Source of the DNA: Desulfuromonas acetexigens | Lineage (GTDB): Bacteria > Desulfobacterota > Desulfuromonadia > Desulfuromonadales > Trichloromonadaceae | DNA length: 64,000 bases | Reading direction: 5' to 3' | NCBI RefSeq assembly: GCF_900111775.1 | Contig: NZ_FOJJ01000012.1 | Coordinates: forward strand, 248,001 to 312,000 | In this document: positions 26,483 through 34,737 of the stretch, one piece after another | Position numbering within the stretch: position 1 is the first letter of the stretch | Layout of the letters: each line of letters starts with the position of its first letter | The notes under the pieces: generated by a model | What the model was told of the DNA's origin: nothing | Databases searched by the model: none | The model's input: only the letters and a program-made list of their open reading frames with translations | Program-made: the position numbers and the translations under genes

Positions 26483-28603
26483 TTAAATCAACCAGTCGTC
26501 CAGCTCCAGGCTCTCCCCCCGGTAAGGGAGACGGAGCGGGCCTTCGGCGGGCCAGCGAGAGGTCTCGTTTTCACCCTTGAAGAGATGGATGGAGAGGATC
26601 AGCGGCGTTTCCGCTTCCAGGGCCAGGGGCGCCAGGGGGATACCGAGTTCGATGATGCGGCCGCAGGCCGCGACCCCCTCGGCGAGGACGGCGCCATTCC
26701 CGTCGCTCAGCCGCAGATGACCACCGGGGACGAGTCGGGCGATGCGTTCGGCCTCGGCGCCGAAGCGGATTTCCAGGCGCCCGTCGGAACCGAGCAGTCC
26801 GCAGAGATCTTCTTCCGGGTCGAGGCGCAGATAGAGACGCTCGCGGTCGTAGCCATAGTGCAGTACGGAAAATTCCCGATGATGGGCGGTGTGCATGGCG
26901 CCTGTCGCCGCCAGGTCGGCTGCGCCTGCGGCCAGCCATTCGAAATAGTCGCTGACGCGGCCGTCGATCAGGGGGGTGAAGAGAGCGGTCGGTTCCGTCG
27001 CCGCCTTGGCTGCCCGGCCAGGTTTGATCGGCTGAAAGAGTTGGGTGGGTGCGGGCAGCCCCGCCTCCCGGTAGAGGGCTTCGAGATGGCGGCGGAAGAG
27101 GAGGTCGAAGATGTCGGCCTGATCGGTGGAATGGTCGTCGCCGTACCACCAGAACCAGTCACTCCCCTCGGCGCGGAGCAGATGCTTGAGAATTTCCGGC
27201 AAGGGTTGGCCGTCGCTGCCGTCGGGCACCTCCAGGCCGGTGGCGTCCAGCACGTCGCGCCGCGCTCGCTCCAGCCAGTCCCAGGCGATGTTTTCTTCGG
27301 GATGGCCGATCCAGATGCAGAAATCCGAATTGATCCACGAGCCGGCCGCCAGTTTCGGCAGCGGCTCCGGCCGCATTTCCGCCAGCGCCTCCCCGACTGT
27401 AACCATGCGCAGACTCGGCTCGGCCAACAGCCCCTGGTAGAGGGCAATGAGAAAGGGATGGCCGTTGTCCTGGTAGCGCTCCCAGCAGTTTTCCCCGTCG
27501 AGGATCAGCGGAATCAACCCGTCTGGGGCTTGCCCGGCGACCCGCTTGAGCTGCTCGATAAGGTCGGCGGCGGCCCGCTCCGGACTCCAGTGGGCGTAGA
27601 CGAAGCCGATGCGGTCGGAGAGTTCGCGGTCGCGGAAGATCAGGGGGAGCCCGGCGTAGCTGTAAGGGCGGTAGAGGCGGCGCCGGTCGGAAAGGCCGCC
27701 GGGGAGGCTGCGCGCCAGGATGCCTTCGTCGGAGGCGGCCCAGGCCGCCCCTTCCTCGGCGAGGATGCGGACTGTTTCCTCGCTCACCGAGCCTTCCGAA
27801 GGCCACATGCCCCGTGCTTTTTTCCCGAGTTTTTCGCTGACAAAGTCAAGCCCGAGGCGCACCTGCAACCGGGCGTCCTCGGGATGTTTGAAGGCCGCGG
27901 TCGGCAGCTGGATGCCGGCCGTCGCCTCGCGGGCGGTGGCGGTACCGCAGAGCAGGGGCAGAATCGGGTGGGCGTAGGGGGTGACGGAAATTTCGATGTC
28001 GCCGGTCGCCTCCATCGTCCGGTAGAGGTCGCTCACTTCGCCGATCACCTCGTCGTAAAGGGCCAGCAGCTGAGCTTTTTCCTCCTCGGTGAAGTGCTCG
28101 CCCTTGACCAGCAGGTCTTTGACCAGGGCGGATTCCTGACGCAGATGATGGCCGGACCAGGCGAGCAGGAACCACACCTGCAAATCGCGCAGATCCTGTT
28201 CCGAAAAGGCCTGGATGTCGGGGTCGGGCGTGGTCCCCCGGCGCCGCGCCAGCTCCCGGTAGCGGCGGAAGGGCTGGATGTGGCGATCGGTGTGGACCGA
28301 AAAAAACTGGCGCAGAATCAGGGACCGTTCCTCGCCGCTCAACTGACCGGCGGGCTTGGCGGCCGTCTCGATCCACAGATCCCGGGCGCTGCCGTCGACA
28401 TAGCGCGCCAGCTGTTCGAGCATGGTCGGCACCAGGTTGAAGGTCATGCGCGCCCCCGGAACCTCGGCGGCGGTCTTGAGCATTTCGCCGTAATCTTTCA
28501 CCGCGTGCAGATAGGTCCAAGGCAAGAGGGTCTTGCCTGTGATCGGATCCCGGTAGTCCGGCTGATGCATGTGCCAGAGGATGGCGACTCGCAAAGGTTT
28601 CAT
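26483..28603 (-). CDS. Glycoside hydrolase family 57 protein (alpha-amylase/alpha-mannosidase type)
   Basis: 706 residues. The start AILWHMHQPDY is the GH57 motif 1. FNLVPTMLEQL follows, MWPSEGSVSEE holds the conserved catalytic Glu region, and LILDGENCWERYQ is the DxE motif with the second acidic residue. The C-terminal 200 residues form a separate beta-rich domain (DUF1926-like or carbohydrate-binding). Bacterial members cleave or transfer alpha-1,4-glucans. Context between a sugar nucleotidyltransferase and galT/glgA supports a glycogen role in the cytoplasm; there is no signal peptide. Confidence 0.9.
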   Translation of the reverse strand: MKPLRVAILWHMHQPDYRDPITGKTLLPWTYLHAVKDYGEMLKTAAEVPGARMTFNLVPTMLEQLARYVDGSARDLWIETAAKPAGQLSGEERSLILRQFFSVHTDRHIQPFRRYRELARRRGTTPDPDIQAFSEQDLRDLQVWFLLAWSGHHLRQESALVKDLLVKGEHFTEEEKAQLLALYDEVIGEVSDLYRTMEATGDIEISVTPYAHPILPLLCGTATAREATAGIQLPTAAFKHPEDARLQVRLGLDFVSEKLGKKARGMWPSEGSVSEETVRILAEEGAAWAASDEGILARSLPGGLSDRRRLYRPYSYAGLPLIFRDRELSDRIGFVYAHWSPERAAADLIEQLKRVAGQAPDGLIPLILDGENCWERYQDNGHPFLIALYQGLLAEPSLRMVTVGEALAEMRPEPLPKLAAGSWINSDFCIWIGHPEENIAWDWLERARRDVLDATGLEVPDGSDGQPLPEILKHLLRAEGSDWFWWYGDDHSTDQADIFDLLFRRHLEALYREAGLPAPTQLFQPIKPGRAAKAATEPTALFTPLIDGRVSDYFEWLAAGAADLAATGAMHTAHHREFSVLHYGYDRERLYLRLDPEEDLCGLLGSDGRLEIRFGAEAERIARLVPGGHLRLSDGNGAVLAEGVAACGRIIELGIPLAPLALEAETPLILSIHLFKGENETSRWPAEGPLRLPYRGESLELDDWLI

Positions 28604-28693
28604 AAGATCAGGCGCGGACCGGTGTCGACCGGTCCGCGCATCCTCTTTGTCGGGGGTGGGGGAGCCTGCCCGGAGGCAGGCATGCCTGATCCC

Positions 28694-31213
28694 CTACTGG
28701 AGTTCCTGTTTCCATCTTTCGACTTTCAATCGGTAGCTTTCCACCAGCCGGCGGGCGGTAGAAAGTTCCGCCGACTCGGCGATGATGTGGGTGACCGGCC
28801 GGTACTGGTCGGGAAGGACCAGTGCCCAGTCCTGGTTCATCTGGATACGCACCCCGTCGATGAAGGAGGCTTCCTGGTCGACGGAATCCTCGCTCATCTT
28901 GCGCATGATCCCCCCCTTGAACTCCTGGGAGCAGGAGACTTCCACATGCTCGTAGAAGCGTCGCGGCAGCATCTGCCGGGTCTGGCCCAGGGTCAGGCCG
29001 GTGCGCACCAGCAGCTCCAGGATCTTGGCGACGGTGTGGAGGGCGTCGAAATTGTACTGGAATGAGGGGAAGGCGAAGCGCCCGTCCATCGAGGCGGCGA
29101 AACGCACCTGCCGCTCCTTGGCCGATTCGATGATGGAGCGGGGGTCAGTCTTGGTCCGCTTCACCTGCATGCCGGCCTCGGCCGCCAGCTGTTCGATGGC
29201 CGAGGGCGCCGAAACCGGCACCACCAGACTCCCTTCCCGTTCGGCCTTGCAGACCAGCGCCGCCAGGGTGGTCAACGCTTCGATGTTGGAGAAGGCCTGG
29301 CCGCACTCATCGACCAGCAGCAGCCGTTCCCCCGACGGTCCCATCCAGAAGCCGGCCTTGGCCCCGAGGGTGACGACGATGCGCGAGAGCTGGTCCATGG
29401 ATTTGGCGTCCTGCTCGGGGCCCTTGCCGGTGCAGTTCTCGGTGACCTGGGAGTTGAGCTCGATGACCTCGCAGCCCAGTTCGTTGAGGAGCGCCGGCAG
29501 CACCTCGCCGGCCGACGAATGGTTGAGGTCGACCACGACCTTCGGTGCCGCCTTGGCGATAGCCTTGCGGTCGAGGGCATGGAGGAAGCCTTCGTGGTAA
29601 TAGTCGTAGATGCGGGGGATCTCCGAGATGCCGCCGGGGTCGGTGTAGTGCACCCGACGGAAGTTTTCCTTGAAGAAGATCCGCTCGATGTTCTTGGCCG
29701 TGGCCGAGGAAATTTCAATCCCTTCGGCATCGTAGAAGAGAATGTCGGTGGCCATGGGATCGTCCGGCGACTGGCGGAAGTGGATGCCCCCCGATTCGCC
29801 GAAGGTGGTGAGCTTGTAGCGCAGCACCGGCAGAGAGATCATCTTGGTGTCGCGGACGTTGATCCCCGCCGAGAGCAGCCCGCCGGCGAAAGAACGCTTG
29901 AGCATGCGCGACGAGCGGATCGAATCGCGGCCGGAGAGGACGAAGGAATCCTTGGGCAGGATCGAGCCGTAGGCGGCGCCGAGTTTAGCGGCAAATTCGG
30001 GGGTCAGCTCGACGTTGGTCAGCCCGCGCACGGTCGCACCCTCGAAGATGCTCTTGCGCCATTTCTCGCCCCAGATCAGGTTGGTGGTGACTGTCGCCCC
30101 CCCTTCAATGACCTTGCGCGGCCAGATCTTCACATCCTTCTTGATCAGGGCCTCGTCGCCGATAGTCGTCTCCTCGGCGACCACCGCGCCTTCCTCAATG
30201 ACGACTTTCTGACCGACGCGCACGTTGTCGCAGAGGACCGCGCCGTGGATGGTGCTGTTCTTCTTGACGTAGATGTTGTCCCAGAGGATGGCGTTGCGCA
30301 GCTCGACGCCGTCCTCGATGATGCAGTTGCGGCCGACCACGCAGTTGCTCAGCCGGGCCTTGCCCACCACCTGGGTGTTGGCGCCGAGGACGACCATCCC
30401 CTTCAGGGAGGTGTTCTCGTCATCGACGTAGCTCGCTTCTTCGCCGAGAAAGAGCCGGACATCCTGCCGGGCCGGGGTCACCGGTTTTTCCATGAGATTG
30501 ATCTCGACCCGCCCCTCGGCGATGTCCTCGCAGGATTCCAGATAGGAGTCGGTGTTGCCGATGTCGGCCCAGTAGCCCTCGAGATGGCAGCCGTAGAGGG
30601 CATCGTCGTTGTCGAGCATCTGCGGGAAGACGTCCTTGGACCAGTCGCGGTTCTCCCCTTCGGGAATCATGTCGAGAACTTCCGGCTCAAGCACGTAGAT
30701 GCCGGTGTTGATGGTGTCGGAAAAGACCTCGCCCCAGCCCGGTTTCTCCAGAAATTTGGTGATTTTCCCTTCCTTGTTGGTGATGACCACGCCGAACTGC
30801 AGGGGGTCTTTCACCGAGGTCAGGGTCAACGTCGCTTTCGCCTTGTGCTCCTCATGAAAGGCGATGGCCTGCGACAGGTCGAAGTCGGTGAGGAGGTCGC
30901 CGCTGATGATCATAAAGCGCTCGTCGAGATGTTTCGCCGCCATCTTCACCGCGCCGGCGGTGCCGAAGTCTTCCAGCGGCGTGACATAGGTGATGCGCAC
31001 GCCGAATTCGCTACCGTCGCCGAAGAAGTTCTTGATGACCATCGGCTGGTGGTAAAGGAGCAGGACCAGCTCATCGATACCGTGCTTCTTCAGCAGTTCG
31101 ATGATGTGCAGCATGATCGGCCGGTTGTAGAGGGGAATCATCGGTTTGGGCAGGTCGATGGTCAGGGGATGAATGCGGGTGCCGAAGCCTCCCGCCATGA
31201 TGACAGCTTTCAT
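28694..31213 (-). CDS. Mannose-1-phosphate guanylyltransferase / phosphomannomutase-like fusion
   Basis: 839 residues. Residues 1-235 are a nucleotidyltransferase with MAGGFGTRIHPLT and KPMIPLYNRPI. A left-handed beta-helix of hexapeptide repeats covers about 250-375, and about 380-839 matches the phosphohexomutase fold. In the mutase part the usual TASHNP phosphoserine loop reads GGIHFRQSPDDP, and the metal-binding DGDxDR loop is replaced by MGPSGERLLLVD, so mutase activity is doubtful. This architecture is known from cyanobacteria and deltaproteobacteria. It probably makes or senses an NDP-sugar for the glycogen operon. Confidence 0.85.
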   Translation of the reverse strand: MKAVIMAGGFGTRIHPLTIDLPKPMIPLYNRPIMLHIIELLKKHGIDELVLLLYHQPMVIKNFFGDGSEFGVRITYVTPLEDFGTAGAVKMAAKHLDERFMIISGDLLTDFDLSQAIAFHEEHKAKATLTLTSVKDPLQFGVVITNKEGKITKFLEKPGWGEVFSDTINTGIYVLEPEVLDMIPEGENRDWSKDVFPQMLDNDDALYGCHLEGYWADIGNTDSYLESCEDIAEGRVEINLMEKPVTPARQDVRLFLGEEASYVDDENTSLKGMVVLGANTQVVGKARLSNCVVGRNCIIEDGVELRNAILWDNIYVKKNSTIHGAVLCDNVRVGQKVVIEEGAVVAEETTIGDEALIKKDVKIWPRKVIEGGATVTTNLIWGEKWRKSIFEGATVRGLTNVELTPEFAAKLGAAYGSILPKDSFVLSGRDSIRSSRMLKRSFAGGLLSAGINVRDTKMISLPVLRYKLTTFGESGGIHFRQSPDDPMATDILFYDAEGIEISSATAKNIERIFFKENFRRVHYTDPGGISEIPRIYDYYHEGFLHALDRKAIAKAAPKVVVDLNHSSAGEVLPALLNELGCEVIELNSQVTENCTGKGPEQDAKSMDQLSRIVVTLGAKAGFWMGPSGERLLLVDECGQAFSNIEALTTLAALVCKAEREGSLVVPVSAPSAIEQLAAEAGMQVKRTKTDPRSIIESAKERQVRFAASMDGRFAFPSFQYNFDALHTVAKILELLVRTGLTLGQTRQMLPRRFYEHVEVSCSQEFKGGIMRKMSEDSVDQEASFIDGVRIQMNQDWALVLPDQYRPVTHIIAESAELSTARRLVESYRLKVERWKQELQ

Positions 31214-31234
31214 GAATATTGGCCTCCCGCCGTT

Positions 31235-31597
31235 CTAGGAATGTTTTTTCTTCAGGACTCGGTCGATTTCTCGCTTCAATTCGGACAGATCGGAGCTCTT
31301 CACCACATAGCCGTCGGCCAGCCAGGAGGAGAAGTCTTCCTTGTAGCAGGAAAAGGCGGTGCAGAGGATGACCGGCAGGTCGGTGCGCTCCTTGACGATC
31401 TTCTGCAAGAGCTGGAGACCGCTTTCCCCCTTCATCTGGATGTCGAGCACGACCAGGTCGAAGTGCTGGTGATTGAGTTTCTCCGCCGCCTCGGCGCCGC
31501 TGCCGGCACTTTCCACCTCGTAGCCTTCGTCCTCGAGCTCGGCGGCGTAGAGGTGGCGGATATCCCGTTCATCGTCAACGATCAGCAAGCGGGCCAT
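31235..31597 (-). CDS. Single-domain response regulator
   Basis: 120 residues forming one receiver domain only: the acidic pair in LLIVDDERD, phosphoacceptor Asp in LVVLDIQMKGESG, conserved Thr/Ser in ILCTAFSCY and Lys in GYVVKSSD. There is no output domain, so it may signal by protein contact. The ATG at 31597 overlaps the 3' end of the histidine kinase gene by 23 bp, and the next gene starts 21 bp later; the pair heads the carbohydrate operon. Confidence 0.92.
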   Translation of the reverse strand: MARLLIVDDERDIRHLYAAELEDEGYEVESAGSGAEAAEKLNHQHFDLVVLDIQMKGESGLQLLQKIVKERTDLPVILCTAFSCYKEDFSSWLADGYVVKSSDLSELKREIDRVLKKKHS

Positions 31598-33218
31598 GGT
31601 CGTCCTCCCTGGCGATAGTGAGTTTGATGGTGATGGTGGTGCCGCGGCCGAGTTCGCTGGCGATGTCGAGCAGGGCCGCGTGTTCATCGAGAATCCGGGT
31701 ACAGAGCGACAGCCCCAGGCCGCTCCCTGAATCTTTGGTGGAGAAGAAGGGGGCTGTCACGGTGCGGATCGTTTCCTCGCTCATGCCGGGGCCGTTGTCG
31801 GTCAGTTCGATGTGGATGCGCTCGTCGTGCAGCGAGCTGCGGGCGACGATCTCGCCGCCGCTGGGCATCGCCTCGATGGCGTTGGTGACCAGAGCGCGCA
31901 GGCAGTAGGAGATCTTCTTGAAGTCGAGCTTGGCCTTGGGCAGATTCGGTTCAAGATCGAAGCGGCAGGCGATGCGGTTCATTTCCAGGTCGTCGCGCAT
32001 GCCGGCGAAGACCCCGGCGATCAGCTGGTTGATGTCCCACCAGTCGAAGGTTGGATGCAGCGACTCCGAGTAGCTCAGCACTTCCTGCAGCACCTCTTCG
32101 AGGCGGCGGGATTCGCGGATGATCGATTCGATGTGGCCGCGTTTGGCGTCTTCCGGCGGCGTGTGCTTGAGCAGGCTGCGGGCGAACCCGCCGATAATCG
32201 TCAGGGGGTTGCGGATGGTGTGGGAGATGTTCGAGGCGATCTTGCCGACCAGGGCCATCTTCTCCATGCGCACGATCAGTTCCTGCTGCTCGCGCAGGCG
32301 GTTGTTGGCCTCGGTGATCTTCCCCAATTCCTCCTGCAGGCGCTCGTAGAGGGAAGCGCGCTCGATGGCGAAGGCGACGGGCAGGGCGAAGGTCTCCAGG
32401 GATTGTACGTCCTCGGGCGTGATCGGCCGGCCGTTGATGATGTTGTCGGCGAGAAGCAGGCCGATGCGGCGGTTCTTGCTGATCAGCGGCACCAGCAGCA
32501 GTTCGCCGACGCCGAGGGTTTCCGTCTGGCGGCGCTCGATCCCCGGCTCTTCCCAGAGATTGACAATGTGCCGGGTCCGCTGTTCGTTGAGGGTGGCGAT
32601 GAAGAGATGCTCGGCACAGTTCATGGGAACCGAAAGGATTTCGAGCAGGTCGCGGAATTTTTCCTTTTCCGCCACCATCTTCTGTTCCCGCAGAATCTGT
32701 CCCATGTCCTGCAGGGAATAGTCGTGGCTTTCGATTTCGTGCCAGATACGCCCGGCCTCTTCACGGTTGCGGGGACCGACGGCGATATGTCCCTTGAGGT
32801 GCTGGCGATCCTTGTCGACCAGCAGCAGAATCGCCCGATTCAGGCCAAACCCCTTGCCGGCGGTAATGGCGGTCAGCGCCAGGGAGAGGACTTCATCCAT
32901 GGCGACCGAAGTCTGCAAGATCTGGCTGACTTCATGCAGAAAACGGATTTCCCGGGTGCGGGCCTCGGTCTGCTGGGTCAGCCCCTGCATCTCGGCGCGC
33001 AGGGCCAGGATTTCTTCGATGGCGTAGAAAAAGAAGGCGGGCAAGCCGTCCGGGTCGCCATTCAGGCGTCGCAACTCTTCGAGAAATAATGGGCACTCGA
33101 GGCAGCGCACCAGGAACCGTTTTTTACGATTGAAGAGCAGTTCTTCGTCGCCGGGCCGCAGGAAACGGCACTCGTCGGGAGATATGGTTTCTTTGTTCCA
33201 GCAGCAGCCTGAAGGCAC
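31575..33218 (-). CDS. GAF-domain sensor histidine kinase with Cys-rich N-terminus
   Basis: 547 residues from a GTG at 33218, which has AGGAG 7 nt upstream; a TTG at 33254 is also in frame but lies only a few bases after the predicted transcription start. Residues 1-50 hold five cysteines (SGCCWNK, PDECRFL, VRCLECPLF), a possible metal or redox site. A GAF domain covers about 100-270, HisKA carries SNISHTIRNPLT, and HATPase has LTDNGPGMSE and DSGSGLGLSLC. It is soluble, with no membrane segment. It partners the single-domain regulator with overlapping ends. Confidence 0.9.
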   Translation of the reverse strand: MPSGCCWNKETISPDECRFLRPGDEELLFNRKKRFLVRCLECPLFLEELRRLNGDPDGLPAFFFYAIEEILALRAEMQGLTQQTEARTREIRFLHEVSQILQTSVAMDEVLSLALTAITAGKGFGLNRAILLLVDKDRQHLKGHIAVGPRNREEAGRIWHEIESHDYSLQDMGQILREQKMVAEKEKFRDLLEILSVPMNCAEHLFIATLNEQRTRHIVNLWEEPGIERRQTETLGVGELLLVPLISKNRRIGLLLADNIINGRPITPEDVQSLETFALPVAFAIERASLYERLQEELGKITEANNRLREQQELIVRMEKMALVGKIASNISHTIRNPLTIIGGFARSLLKHTPPEDAKRGHIESIIRESRRLEEVLQEVLSYSESLHPTFDWWDINQLIAGVFAGMRDDLEMNRIACRFDLEPNLPKAKLDFKKISYCLRALVTNAIEAMPSGGEIVARSSLHDERIHIELTDNGPGMSEETIRTVTAPFFSTKDSGSGLGLSLCTRILDEHAALLDIASELGRGTTITIKLTIAREDDHGPLADR

Positions 33219-33268
33219 GTGATCTCCTGGCGATTTGGCAAAGGGACATGACAAGAAAAATATAACGA

Positions 33269-33296
33269 ATTATATCAATAATAGTGCCTAATGCAA
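33269..33296 (-). promoter_or_regulatory. Sigma-70 promoter of the two-component/carbohydrate operon
   Basis: On the minus strand TTGCAT (33296-33291) and TATAAT (33274-33269) are 16 bp apart in an AT-rich stretch. Transcription would begin near 33262, leaving about 44 nt before the GTG at 33218. Confidence 0.65.
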
Positions 33297-33384
33297 TGAA
33301 AGATTAAATCTCATTGGGGATTTCCAGGCCCGTTTCCGGGGAATGCCCTTGCCCGGGAACGGCACCAATGGCATAGTGCCCGAC

Positions 33385-34308
33385 ATGAGCATTAAACGCT
33401 ATCGGGTTTTTTCCGAATACCTCAAAGAAGAGTACGGCGGACGGGTGCACAAGATCTCCGTCGACGCCGGTTTCTCCTGCCCCAACCGCGCCTCGAACCG
33501 GGCCGGTGCCGGCTGCCTTTTCTGCGATCCCGGCGGCTCCGGGGCGGTCGGCATCGACCGTGCCCTGAGCGTGGCTGAACAACTTGAGCAGGGCAAGGAA
33601 GTGATGGTCCGCAAATACAAGGCAAAACGCTTCATCGCCTACTTCCAGCCTTTTTCCAACACCTTCGCCCCTGTGCCGCGCCTGCGTGCTCTCTATGACG
33701 AGGCCCTGGCCGTTTCCGGCATCGTCGGCCTGGCGGTCGGCACCCGCCCCGACTGCCTGCCCGACGACGTCCTCGACCTGCTCACCGAATACCACCGGCG
33801 CACCGATTTCTGGTTGGAGATCGGCGTGCAGAGCCGCCACGACGCCACTCTCGATTATCTTCGCCGCGGGCACGATTATACCGCTTTTCTCAAGGCTTAC
33901 GCAGGCGCCAAGGCACGTGGGCTGAAGGTTTGCGCCCACGTCATTCTCGGTCTGCCCGGGGAAGATCGCGCGGCGATGCTCGCCACCGCCGACGAGATGG
34001 CGCGGCTGCGCGTCGACGGCATCAAGATCCACCTGCTGCATGTGCTCAAAGGAACGCCCCTGGGCGGGCTCTACGAGGAAGGGATGATCCCGGTGCTGGA
34101 CCAGGAAGAGTACGTCGGATTGGCCGTCGACTTCCTCGAACGACTGCACCCGGAAACCTTCATCCACCGCCTCACCGGCGACGGCCCCCGCGATCTGCTG
34201 CTGGCGCCTTTGTGGTCGCTGAAGAAATGGGAAGTGCTCAATGCCATCGACGCCGAGCTGGAGCGGCGCGATACGCGGCAGGGCGCAAAATCACGGTGGC
34301 CGACGTAG
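33385..34308 (+). CDS. Radical SAM protein of the TIGR01212 (YhcC) family
   Basis: 307 residues. The family opening KRYRVFSEYLKEEYGGRVHK is followed by KISVDAGFSCPNRASNRAG and GCLFCDPGG, giving the three cysteines that ligate the [4Fe-4S] cluster in this family. GTRPDCLPDDVLDLL and EIGVQSRHDATL are further family blocks. The reaction is not established; members resemble Elp3-like enzymes. The ATG at 33385 gives the usual length although no good ribosome site is visible. It is divergent from the sensor kinase. Confidence 0.9.
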   Translation: MSIKRYRVFSEYLKEEYGGRVHKISVDAGFSCPNRASNRAGAGCLFCDPGGSGAVGIDRALSVAEQLEQGKEVMVRKYKAKRFIAYFQPFSNTFAPVPRLRALYDEALAVSGIVGLAVGTRPDCLPDDVLDLLTEYHRRTDFWLEIGVQSRHDATLDYLRRGHDYTAFLKAYAGAKARGLKVCAHVILGLPGEDRAAMLATADEMARLRVDGIKIHLLHVLKGTPLGGLYEEGMIPVLDQEEYVGLAVDFLERLHPETFIHRLTGDGPRDLLLAPLWSLKKWEVLNAIDAELERRDTRQGAKSRWPT

Positions 34309-34354
34309 GGCGATTCAGGGATCGTCCCTTGTCGCCGGGAGCGGATATGGTAAA

Positions 34355-34374
34355 GGGCGCAGCATGCTGCGCCC
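34355..34374. repeat. 20-bp perfect palindrome, dispersed repeat family
   Basis: GGGCGCAGCATGCTGCGCCC is a perfect palindrome followed by CTACGGCG. The same pattern (GGGCG, GCATGC core, CGCCCCTAC) recurs at 53157-53176. It lies 46 bp after the radical SAM gene and has no T-run, so it looks like a REP-type element and not a terminator. Confidence 0.7.
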
Positions 34375-34465
34375 CTACGGCGTTAAATATCTGTAATAGT
34401 TGTTTGGATAGACGATTCCCTACGCCTCGGGGTGATCCGGGCCGGGGACGCGAACGGGGCGAGAC

Positions 34466-34594
34466 TCAGGGCTTGACGCTGTCCTGAAAGGCGACCGGGT
34501 TCTGCGAAGGGGATGGTGTACCGGCGCCGCCCCAGGAAATGAGGAGGAGCGAGGCCCAGACGATGCTGATGAGGATGACGACGGTCTTGAACAT
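34466..34594 (-). CDS. Possible small single-pass membrane protein (42 residues)
   Basis: An ATG at 34594 opens a 42-codon frame starting MFKTVVILISIVWASLLL, a strong transmembrane or signal segment, then a polar tail rich in Pro, Ser and Gln ending at the TGA at 34466. There is no clear ribosome site and no recognisable family. The 34309-34737 gap contains only this frame and the palindrome at 34355. Confidence 0.35.
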   Translation of the reverse strand: MFKTVVILISIVWASLLLISWGGAGTPSPSQNPVAFQDSVKP

Positions 34595-34737
34595 GGCGCG
34601 AACATTACACCAGGCCTTGGCCTGAATCAAGAGGAGATCGCTCCCTTATTCTCATCTTGCCCATTTTTTTCTTTTCATGGTAGTTTGCCGCTCCGCAACC
34701 ATCAGCCCCTGTTCACCAATCACCAATCACTGCCCTT

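Noticed and set aside
26456-31618. Long plus-strand open frames opposite the GH57 and nucleotidyltransferase genes.
   Set aside because: Both lie wholly opposite genes with conserved motifs and show no domain or ribosome site.
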